From the NCBI GenBank assembly GCA_948099385.1, contig CANUEZ040000014.1, positions 1,488,001 through 1,552,000 of the forward strand: DNA of 64,000 nucleotides. Reading direction: 5' to 3'. The DNA comes from Fasciola hepatica. Its lineage: Eukaryota; Platyhelminthes; Trematoda; Plagiorchiida; Fasciolidae. The position numbers were made by a program, and so were the translations under genes. Below the pieces are notes generated by a model, which was not told the origin of the DNA, did no database searches, and saw only the letters and a list, made by a program, of their open reading frames with translations. How positions within the stretch are numbered: the first letter of the stretch is position 1; every line of letters starts with the position of its first letter. Shown piece after piece: positions 1-12,200 of the stretch.

Positions 1-2887
1 CGAAAGTGCAAGCCCACAGAAGAGCATTCCATTTAGCTGCATGGACCACATACAGTCATACGAATTGATAATTCGCAATTGTCTAATTAGGATGTGCGAC
101 GAGCCATAGTAATCGGACAAATATAGACCTTGGATATACGCAGTAATGGGCTTATTTCTCTGAACTTGAAAATAAGACCCATAAGGTTTCTCATTGTAGC
201 CACATAATTTGGAAACCGTTGCCTGAAGTCGATCATCCGTGTAATTCTCTCTCTCATTCTCTGCTCCCGCAGACTATGAGATGCACCAAAAGAACGTTAT
301 TGTTGTTGAAGAATAAACCATAATACGCTCATCTTTCGTTGGCACCGATATGTTTTGTGATACACTGATAACGACTTTAAGACACCCATTGCTTTGAATG
401 AAAATTAGGTAACAAATACGCTTGCTCAAACGAATCATGGACTGGCTGATTTCAGCATTTTGCGTCCATATCTCATGCATACAAGACCAAACTCCCACTG
501 TTTGTTCTAGGGAAACAATTTTGTGCGAATGAGAATGATGGCCGTTTCCAAATTTGTATTCACTTTTCCCATATCAGGTGCTAATTATCACTGGGATGTG
601 AAACGTGCACTAGATGTTCGTGGCCAGAGAATGCTGCTGAATCGGTATGGAGCTTCTTCTAGGAAATTGTCTCATCCCTCGTAGTTATTCGGATAAACCA
701 GGCTTGCACAGTTGACGTCTTTATCTGGTTCAGTTTTTATGACATTCTTATATGTCTTAGTGGATCCGTGGCGTGTTTTTATTAATTGCGATTGAAATAA
801 TCTAGTCATCATTGAACCGTTCTTAAAGCGTGATAATTCTATCACTTTTTGCTTGTTTACTATCTTTCGGTATCATTTTCTTTTAAAACTTCTTCACATG
901 AGGTTTCTGGTGAAGTCATTACTTGTAAGAAATTGAGTATATTTTTCTATCTGCTGTCCCGTCTTTCTGTGCTGAAAAGCCATTGTAATCTCTCAGAAAA
1001 CTGTCCGGATTACACCTCCTTAAAGCAGTTAAGAATTAGATCCACTTCCATACTTCCACTCTCTCGTGAATAACTTTTCTGGCTCCGTTTGAATAAATGA
1101 ACTGACTTGCGTATGCAATTTGCTGATGGTGATAATGGTTCATTACGATTCTCTGCGCTCTGTTATTACGAACCTTTTATCAACATTTTGCGGCCAGAAT
1201 CTAGGTTGGGTCGGCTTTCTGTAGCTTCTGAGTCGAGGTGACGATTGGTTAGTTCATCTGGGGTTCCTTTGGATTGCCATAAAAGGGGCCCTCAAATTAA
1301 TCTCAGGTTTTGTAAAAATTAGTTTAATAACTTAATACTGAGCTTCTCCTTGTTTAGTTTTGATTGAAGACTCTTTTTTTGTGGGTTTCTGTCTAGTCGA
1401 CTAGGTCCTGAGATAGGGAAAAGGACAGATAGGCGACTTTGAAAGAGATCATAACCACCTCCTCTGTAATGTCTGAGGCGCGAACATCTTCCAAAAACGG
1501 TTGTGTATTACCAACAGGGTGCTCATATCCAGTGACGAGATGTTTCTTTTGTCCAAAACAAAAATAATTTTGCTTTCCACTCTTATTTCACTGAAAGCTT
1601 TCTCTTAAAACTTCTAAACGATGCTTGTTGGCAGGTTGCTTTTCATGATTGAAACGAACTGTTTTGTTTAGTCTCACATGGGAATCCGGCTAAACCTTCC
1701 AAAGAGACCTGAAAGAGTTTTATAGCAGTGCATTGCATTTATCTCTGATCTCGTCTTTGGCGTTGACATTTAAGTATATCGAAACCGTCGTCTAATAGCT
1801 TGGCTAAAACGCAATGTGATTTGCTTTTTAATACTCGCATCCCATTGCTTTGTTCCGCATGACGTGTCGTCTTGAGAATGTTCTGGTGTATGAAGCCCCC
1901 CTCCTAACTCTTAAACTTTTCTGTGCAGCCACCATTTGTGTTATTTTGACTTTACCTACTAAATACCAGCTTATATCTTTTTTCTCTTTATTTAAGGCCT
2001 TGCATTTCTAATCAACTTTGTCTTCATGCGCAATCATCACTCGTACCATACGTCGGAAAGATTGTCCAGTAACTGTCAAGGGTTCTGAATGTTTGGCATT
2101 TGTTGTTGAGACTATGACATGCAAGCAATCTTGCTAAAAGGACTTCGGTCCGCCAAGAGGAATACGACAGAATGTTCAAGCATCGTAAACTTTTGCAATG
2201 CTGGAAATTAGTAGGTTTGTAGAATTACTTGTTGGGCTAGACAGTTCAGCTTAAACCTTTTCATCTTTAGCAGAGGTCCAGTTATCCCTCTGGGAGTAGG
2301 GTAGAGAGTCTTTTCGTGAAACCATTCGATTTCATCCGACGTGTGCCAGCAACAACCCATCTGGAAATGAATCCAGATAATAACCAAAATCGTATAAGCC
2401 AAGGAAGGCACGCGAGGGATTTTACATCAGTCTTGATCAAATGAAGTCAACTCGGCGGCAATAAAACGTTTACTAACTAGTCACCCAGCCCGAAGATCAG
2501 GCAAAAACTAGTCAGCCGAATCCGGATCTACAAGTACTGACATTCCCAATCCTCCTATTAATAATAAACTTTCTGTGTAGACAGTGAGAACCTCGGTTCA
2601 GTGAACGTCGATTCATATTTGGGCAAAGTACATTCTATTTTGCCCAGCCGCGGCACGTATTTCTACTGCCTTGAATATGGGTTGGTCTACCCGTGAAGAT
2701 TATCAATTTTTCTGTTGTTTTTCAAAGTATGTGAAAGTATATTCCGGTAATGCATGAGAACTGTATCATGTTTCGACGAAGTCTCATCATTTGTAATTAT
2801 AAATTGCGCAGTGTTAAACTTCACATGTTTCCCGTAGTTCAGCCAAAAGATCACACATATTTCATAGCTTCAGAATTACCCAAAAAA
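1..2887. other. Left flank: no gene recognised
   Basis: Lies downstream of protocadherin exon 5 on the gene's strand. It is AT-rich with only short frames and no cadherin-like, transmembrane or other recognisable coding stretch on either strand. It is either the next intron of the gene or its 3' UTR plus intergenic DNA. A minus-strand AATAAA at 1992-1987 and another near 783-778 are the only polyadenylation-like hexamers I noticed. Confidence 0.5.
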
Positions 2888-5800
2888 TTATGATTTTTCG
2901 CTTACACCACTTGACGGAATCAACGTCAACATTTCACCCGAGTATAGCCCCGCTTTTCCGTAAACCGGTGATCCGTATTCCAGATGATCTAATTCGTCCG
3001 CTCGAGCACGAGTTTCATGCAAAATAAACGGATGTAATCTTGGCAATGTGGCTAGCTCGTCTGACGTTTTCCCCGTTGAGTTCATCGTGCACGAATGACT
3101 CCCGGGGCTGGACTGATTCAGTCGAGAAAGTGGTGCAGCCTTGGGTCCGTTGAACAGCCGCGGCCGTTGCTGCTGTTCTGGGCGAACAGTATTGTTCGAA
3201 GTTGGACCTGAAAAGAAATGTGTCGGATTTTGTTTAGTTGAATTTCTCATTGCTTTCGGACGGATCAGGGGAAAAAGCAGTTTCGCAATTATTATTTTGC
3301 TTGGCTTCATCTTTAGTATCATACTTCTAAAATCTACTAAAGCAGGCATCCATTATTTCTCCTTCTTAGTACCATGACCATGGGTGTAGCATTGCTTATA
3401 TAACATGAAATATTACAACAAACGATCATACCCTCAGTGACGGGCTGTGGACAAGCCGTCGGCATAGAGGAGTTTAGACGACGAGGTCCCGGCGGGGACT
3501 CTTGCCACCGCTGTCTCCCCTCCAGAATTATTGTATAACGTTGTATGGGAAAAAAGAGGCAAATGATTTCATGTACTTATTTTATTAATTATTGAATACG
3601 AATATTCCAGCGGTTCTTAGCTCAGGTCGGCATTCCTCAAAATTTTGGCCTTTAGCTGTATAAGTTTCGGTGTCAGTAGAGGTGGCGTCACCAGTGCGCA
3701 TTTGGTGATGTATGACATGTCCACGTATATTTCTGACCACAACTAACTCGTTGACACCTTCGACTCCTCTTCGTGGAAGTTCTTCACGGTCCCCTAGTTA
3801 CGGTGACATAACAAAGAGTATGGGTACTCGAACGGAGGTTTAATGCGGTGAAAGCTTTACTCCATTATTTTCCTACTTTTGGGTCACTTCTGAAACGCAA
3901 AGTGTAACACTGACGGAAATTTCACTGCAGTGCTGATATCAAGATAAGCAAAATTCCGCACATTGTTACACATTACAACGCAATACTGTATGACACCATG
4001 ATATGCTTTGCTATGCTATATACTTTGAGCACATAAACCTTTAGACTGATTCTAGTAGGGCGCTAACTACAAGCAGCGCTGCTTATGAATAATTTATTTT
4101 ACGGGTCCCAGACTTTTTATAAGGTGCCAAGTAGAACCGCGCAGCAAGGGGTTGCCCGAAACTTCCAACTGATATGAAGACAAACGTCTAAAAGATCGAG
4201 CCAAATACGGAGCTCTATTTGCTGCCGAGCATCGTACAAAGAAAATTGTTATTTCTAATACGTCTTCACAGCGGGTGAACATGCCACATGATTCATAAAT
4301 GTGTCCCGGTTGCCTCTACTTGCACGTTTAGTGAAACCGTTTGAATACTAATGACCAGGAACAGATCCTCACAACAAAAATTAACTTTGCTTGGAGCAAC
4401 TAATTAGGTAGAAAAACGCTATTACCATGCATTTCAAATCCGGTCCATGAGTAAAACAAAAGTTGTAGCCTACGGTAACCGATCTAAGGACAAAATTATG
4501 CGCTATTTTGAATGTGAGTCTACAGAATATCATGCAAATGGATGAAGTCTATTTCATTGTCCGCAAGTTTTTGCGAGGTAAACAAAGACAATCCGTACGA
4601 CGACGCTTTACAAATGATAGGACGGATTTTTTTCTCCCACTTGGTTTCTGCTTCTTCAAACACATGAACACACGAGGACACTTAGGTAAAGGTGTATAAG
4701 GAAACCCAAATGGGACCCCATGTTTGACAGCTACGCAACTGGATAAGTAGAAAGGTTTTTTCCACAGAAATGTCAAATTTCCCCTTAAATGTTCAAGTGT
4801 TTGGGGTATTTTGCCTCTCCAGTCATCTAAACAAAGAAAGTAGCTGCGGTTAGGTGGCTAGTAAATGAAACATCATTGCATAATACCAGCTTCTGATGAA
4901 CTACGCTCCATGAAAAAAGCAAGTCGCTTTTGCTGGAAATCGAATGAACGTAAATGTTTACTTACTTCCAGTGAATAATTAGATCAGGAACGATAAACGA
5001 TTGGAGCTATAGCCGTCTTTTACTTATCTCTGGGCGTTCCTGATTTCTGGTTTGATGGCAGGAGGAAAACTTTTTGTGGGCTTTAGAGTTAACGCCCTTT
5101 GACCAGGGCTGATACGCATTCGACTTTGTTTCTTTACCCCAGCGCTCACACTGTCGCTGTATCTACACTCAGAAATACTTAAACGGAAGTAAGCCAGGAT
5201 ACACATGGTACACTTTGGTGAAGTAAAAAGAGATCCTTATCACTGCCAGAACAGTCGTGCATTTATGAGAATCTCTACACATCTTCCCTCTTAGAGCAAT
5301 CAGGATAAAGCAATGGATGGGGTGGGGCCGTGAACGAATGAGATAAGAAGCGATTTTCATGTAACTTGACAAATGTTTGTGCGGTCTGTATACTCCACCT
5401 GCTAGTTTACCTCAAATATGTATCAATCAATCCATCGAAATGAACATGAATCTCTTATAAAGTCCGCAAGTTTTCTTTTCATGTAAATCAAACCTTATCA
5501 TTCTCCGAGATCGATGATCACCGGACTCATATCGTGTGATTTATGATGTGGTTGGTCCAAAGTTAACCACTGGTGACGTTTCTCTGTAGAACTGAAAAAC
5601 CATTTTCCCGACGGAGACCGCCCTCAATCGGAAATTTCCACTTACAGTTTGCGTACTTGAAATCCACGATTCCCACCGAAACAAGCTGTGTTAATGATGT
5701 GGTAACCACCGGCTTTTTCACAAGCAAGCTTAAGCTGAAGTTGTAACAGGCTGGGTTGTAACAGGGGTGTCATGACCCAACTCCGAGAAAACTATGCAGT

Positions 5801-6231
5801 TATGACAAGCAAGCATTATTAATCGGCGTCAAATTAAAAGAAAATATTGATTCACTCTATTGAAAAGCTAAATTACTCACCAAAGAAAAGAGGGAGCGAA
5901 TTGTGTTAATCATAGCTATAAATATGATTCTTAAATCAACGGTATTCTACTAGTGTGATTACTTTCATGAGTATTCCAGTCAGAATTATATATGTATATA
6001 ACGAGTGGCAATAACCGCGAAATCGTTGGTGTGCTTCCGGAGGAATTTTTCCCACAAGTTTAAATAATACTTACTATCTCTATGAGAGCTTGCACATGCG
6101 GCCTCGTTGTTCTGTGGGCTACCAAAGATCCAGACTCCAATAAACTACAGAAATCGCGGTTGTGATTCATTTGTGGACTCTTCAATGAAGAGTATCCATT
6201 CAGTCTCTAGACGATTCGAACCGGATCCTAG

Positions 6232-6295
<64 letters not shown>

Positions 6296-9200
6296 TGTTG
6301 CCGTTGGTAATATTATGGTTACTTCCTCATTGTCCCAAAATACTGCAGTGGGAAGTAGGGGATAAACTTTGTAGTTATGCTCCCGGATATTATTTCTTAT
6401 CGTAGTGAAAATTAAGGATAGGAATATACGCATTCGCTTTGTGATAAATCGTAGGAACTTAACCGATATATTAGTCGCCCGGTATCGGTTGGTCAGTGAT
6501 GGGAGTCCATTCGTGTCCTTTTTTATTTTGGGGTAATATTTAAGCGTAGAAGTGGAAAAAGATTTTCATGAGTCATATAATCAAGACCGGCTGGCAAAAT
6601 GTCATCCAGAAAATTCCTAGTGTCTCTGGCTCAGTCGTACAAAAACGAAGTTATCAGTCACTTCAGCACTCATACGATGACAATTGGATTGGGAATGAGA
6701 TGGCATATCAGTACTAATTAGTATTCAATTGTAATCATACATATTTAGTAATACGGCATGGGCTAGAAAATGTCATTTGTTTTCTGTCATCTCTCGCAAC
6801 GGCCAATTTTTCAGTTTGAAAGTAGTGCACACATTTTGGTTTGAGTAGATTTCTTGCGGATTTCGTTCAACACGATGACGTCAGTACTTGTGGCAGAAAA
6901 AAGAGACCGGGAGACCGATACATATGCCTCAGATTTTATGGAACACAGTAACAGTGGTTTCCCGACATATGTGAATAGACCAGTCAGAAACACAGGTTTG
7001 TACAATATATCCTGAAGGATGGTAAAATGTTAGTGTTCAATAACACAGCGTAGTCGAAATCGTTGTTAGGTTGTCGACTTTTCGGTCACCACGGGTAGCT
7101 TTTTCAAGACTGGCTTCACAACCGAATGAAAACCAGTCTTGAAAAAGGTTACCCGTGGTGACCGAAACGTCAAAAACCTAACAACGATTTCGGATACGCT
7201 GTGTTGTTAAACACTAAAATGTTACCATAACATTTCACATGGAGCATCGTTTTTTCGATCTACTTCGAACTGATCTCGGTTCTGACACATCAATCCTGAA
7301 CCGTTTTGTTGCATATATACGTGAGAATGCGGAGTCCAGTGTGACTTTTTTATATTCAATAAAATAACCAATGGAACTGTCAATTTAGTTAGTCATTTTG
7401 CTGAATACATAACAATATAATGTAGTATGCTCGTGGAAGGATACAGCGAAATAGTTCAGGATACACTACGCAAACCTATTTTTCTCAATTGCGTATTGAA
7501 ATTGATGGAATCTGCGCTAGAAGTTTTACGGGGTCGGCATTGAGCTAAGCTCAGCAGTGAGATTTGTTGTGGCAACTCCTTTGGACTCGTCCAACTGTTT
7601 CGGAATAGAAATATACTCAAGAGTACACCAATGGTAGATATATGGAGTAGCAGACTATAGTCGAATTCACGCCGGGTGTCACTGACTATACAAGTGAAGC
7701 AATATTAAAATATACGAAATATGCAATAGACAATATTAACAGATGATCCACAGTAATGCTACATTATTGAGATTTTGATTGCGGGTAAATGGGTAGTTAT
7801 TACGCGCCCGTTTCGCGGTGTACTGGCTGTCGTAAGCCATGGACATGAAAATGTTTGATTTAGGCGGGACTTGGAAAAAAAGAATTGTGAAACTAATCCC
7901 AACATCTTAGCATGTTGATATGGGAAAAAAGATCTCAACGGTGACTTAGTAAGCGGAGCGGAAACCCTAGTGTTGCTGATATGATACATTTTGGAGAGAA
8001 ACTTGTTTTATTGGGACTAATACACTCAAGTTCCAGATGACTGAATAGGACAACAACCGCCAAACAGTATGGACAACATGAAGAGTCTTGCCATGTGGCA
8101 CTGCTTCTGCGACAAGTTTTCATCCCACCCCTCCCCCCTAGATGCGCTTCACAGGAATAGGAAGTTTTACATTACCCATAGTTTCATTTCCGAGTGTAGG
8201 AACATAGGGCATGATTTCAATTTTCACTTGCAAAGGTACAGTTTGAATGCTTCTGTTTGGTATTTGGTAAATGAGTGACTTCGGATCATCTGCTTCAGGT
8301 TTTCACTGACGGAGAACAAACTGCTCGGGACACTGTTTTCACACCCGTATGTATCACTATTACACGTTAACACAAGATCTTGGATTTCCCGGGGGCAATA
8401 GGGTTTCCATACCAGAGACAAACCGTTGCTCGAATCTTCGTCTCACCGTTTATGACCAGTCCACTTTCCAATAAAATGAACGCTCTAGTCGTATGCCTGG
8501 TACTGTGAAAAGCCTAAAATGGAATACCGCAGCTGGGCTCATGCGAAATTATCAGGATCACCAGTTCCATGAACGAAATATTTTCAAGACTAGAAAAAAA
8601 ACAATAGATTTTGACGGTCCGAGTATCTATACTTTCAACCGAAGAGAAATTGGTAGGTACTAACTGTTGCAAGTCATTTTCGGAAATGGTCTCACAACAT
8701 TGAGCCGATCCACTACGGTGATACACTTCAGAAAATAGTGCGAGATGCCTGAACTGTGATCCAAACGAAACTATGGTATTTCTAAGCTGATCAAAAGTTG
8801 TGACGTGTACCGTCATCGAACAAGAGTAATGTTCAGCTCGCTGGGTAATTAACCGCAGAAATAAGTTTTCTGGTTGGTGTTGATGTATAGACACAATCCA
8901 TAGAACAAATAATGACTGTCAATAGAATACTTTTAATTTTAGAGAAGGCTGATACACAAAAAGTGTGCCTAATTTATCGACTGTATACCGTCTTTCTATC
9001 CGATATCTCAGAACACACTGGGTGAGTGCACTTGTACGTCCTCGGTTATATACGCCTATTTTTATGAATCCAAATTAGTTCGTTGTACAGAGATGTAAAT
9101 TGTGTGTAGAATAATACCACCGCATAGTACAAACGCTCACCTCTTCTTCCCTTGATTCCATCCCACTTTTTCACTCGGAAGTCATACACTACTAATGATT

Positions 9201-12200
9201 CCTAACGAAACTAAACCACCGTGCGATGGTTTCATGGTTTTCGTGGGTAATTCAAGTCCCCATACTGGATAGTTGAATCATTTCGTACACTCTCACTTGT
9301 TAAGTTTTACTCTACTATCACATCGATCAAGTTTTTTCTTTAGACCGATGAATGCATTAGAGTCGAAAATGTTTGTATTCAGATGAACTTAGAGCTCCTC
9401 ATCATTTTCGGCCACCTCAAAAAGAAGGAATTCACACATGATGACGAGCCAGTCAATCGTCGTCGTAAGTGAACTAGCGACGACAAAATCAATGGAGGAA
9501 AGCCGTATCCTTCGGTGGTGCGTAAAAGTCTGTCATCAGATAGCTCCAATAAGCCTCTTTATAGTTATTTCTTTCTTGATCGAACGTAGAAATGTTGAAG
9601 ATGCGGTTTGCACCTTCAAAGTGTAAAATGCCTTCGCAGTACTGGGTTGGCTTTACATCGAACCTTGTATTGACTGGGGCAGCTCGAGGAGAAGTTGACA
9701 AGTTTTGTTACCTGGACAGGTACACTTCATCAAATGGTCAGATACCGGGTGAGGTGTCATCCAGTATGCAGAAGGTGCGTTTGACTTTTTCGGATTTCAG
9801 CCATAAGTAGCCGGCATGACATGCGGTTGACTGTCATTGGTCGAGTTTTCACTGCCATGGTTAGATCCGTCCTTTTTCACGACTCAGAAAAGTGACCGTT
9901 CAGGGCAGAATAAAGGCCGACGTGGTCTATGTTTGAGCATTGATGTCTCCGTTGTATTGGTAGCATATGACGGAAATACCGCATCAGAAATACTGAGGTA
10001 GGGTGTATGGTTTTGAGAGCCAGATATTAGCTTCCGAAATAGGTTCGGAGTCTAAACACGTTAAGACGGTTGAGATACATGTTACCCATGCCTACCGATA
10101 GACTTCCTCGGCGTACGCCTTCTCGGAGACAGGTAATGGCTTGAAGATAGATTGAGGTGGTCAGTCCATGACATGATCTAAAGGTGTGAGAACCTTGACC
10201 AGTGAGTCAGCTATGCAGGACCTGTGAGACTGTCAGGTTGTGGTTCATGTGTGGTCCAGGTGGATGCAGACATTAAGTGATGCGGCTAAGTGTCGCGACC
10301 AGTAGCATAGCTGCACTCGGGTACTTTCTTTATATTCGTGATTCCCCCTTACTACATTGTTTTCAGCTACTGTCTACTTTGTACTCCGACTCATTTTGCT
10401 GTCAACCGGATGATGCTGCTAGGTGGCGACCGAAACCAGAGCACAGAAGAGCGAGATTATTGATTGAATAAACTGAACTGACCGAACATACGTAATGGGA
10501 AGATCACGAATAGGAACGACTTCACAGAAAGCAGAAAACGGAATTATGTCAGTGACCAATTTCGATGAATGTGAGTTCGAAACATTGGGTCCCCTTTATC
10601 CAATTCATGAGAACGGAGAGAAGACATAAGTCGCGAGATGCAAGCATTTCGTTTACTCTTGTCAACCGCGGACGTAAAACGTGTTAGTATATATACATGG
10701 TACAGTAGGGGGGGAGAGGGTAATTGCAACAGTAAAGTAGGCACGATCGAAAGTTCTTACAGTGCGTACGTTGGGGAGAGTGAAGTCTGTCGTGTTAACG
10801 CCAGGGTAAACAAACATTTTGGGTCAATCGTTTTTGTGCACAGAATGTTGGCTGATGCATCATGATTAGCGTTCAGTGAAGCTATTCTAATCATGATGCA
10901 TCAGCCAACACTCTGTGCACAAAAACGATTGACCCAAAATGTTTGTTTACCCTGGCGCTAACACGACAGACTTCACTCTCCCCAACGTACGCACTGTAAG
11001 AACTTTCGATCGTGCCTACTTTACTGTTGCAATTACCCTCCCCCCCCCTACTGTACCATGTATATATACTAACACGTTTTACGTCCGCGGTTGACAAGAG
11101 TAAACGAAATGCTTGCATCTCGCGACTTATGTCTTCTCTCCGTTCTCATGAATGTGAGTTCGTAGTATTCATTAGAGAAGAAGATCAACGGACAACGGAA
11201 TAATCAATAGCCCAGAAATGGCACGAGCAGCGTGCAAGCAGTATCTGACTGATTGATGCTCAAGATAAGGAACAGTGGTAAGCACGTTGATCGAAAGCGT
11301 GCGCGTCACATCCAACATTATCGGTCTCCTCATTATTTCTGGAACTGCAGAGCTTCTCGTCAGCACCAGTTAAACGATAATAAATATTCAGTCTAGTCTG
11401 TAAAGTAAATCACTAACGTGAATGCGGTATCTCCGTAGAAAAAATGTACTGATTATAGTTTGCAACTCAGTTATATACGGAAATATGGGGAATTGTCGCC
11501 CAATATTTTCCATTTTAAGTTTTGGTGGACAAGATGCCCTGTGATTGTTCGAATTACGAAGTTATTGATATGCATGAACGTGTATAGACCTCCTCTGTGA
11601 TAATTCCGAAAACCTTGTGCGCATTTATTTCTACGGAAAGCCCTAACGGTAGGAAGTGGCACGTTTTATGAGGTTATTCAAAAGATTAACACTCAAATCT
11701 TGTGATCATTTCAAATAAGCCCTGTGCAACCTGTTGGTCCGTAGTGCGAATAGCATTTTTGTTCACTTCTATCCTTCATTTGGAATGAGACGCGTATGAT
11801 TTTTCAAACTAATTTGAAATCCTTCTAATACACACTGATATAATTGAGCGGGCACTCCAAACGTATGTTTGTATAGCTACCTGGAACGCCTAAGGTTTCG
11901 ATTCATCATAGCCAACTAAATTTTCACTAACAAAGCAAGCAGTCATCTTTCTACCATCTAAATAATTAGGTTCTGGGAGTTCAAATAATGAAATAGACTC
12001 GAACACCACCAAAGAAATCCGGAGCTTCAAGTCGTTTTGACCAACACAAATCAGACTGGCAGCCCAAATTGCCGCAAATCGTAAAATTGGCAACCAGTGA
12101 TAAACAAAATGCCGAGGCTTTCTTCGTTTTCGACGATTTTTGTGCTAACTAATTTTGCCATTTTAGACGAATAGAATAATAAAGATAATAAGTTAGTTCC

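Noticed and set aside
3208..3349. Open extension of exon 5 upstream of the acceptor
   Set aside because: In frame by chance. The strong TTTCAG acceptor and phase match with exon 4 place it in the intron.
8514..8894. 126-codon open frame on the minus strand in intron 4
   Set aside because: No domain, signal, membrane segment or cadherin feature. The composition looks random and no convincing acceptor/donor pair in phase 1 was seen.
10638..11118. Identical 75-residue frames on opposite strands
   Set aside because: Explained entirely by the palindrome. The sequence has no known domain and the diverged copy at 44,700 does not keep the frame.
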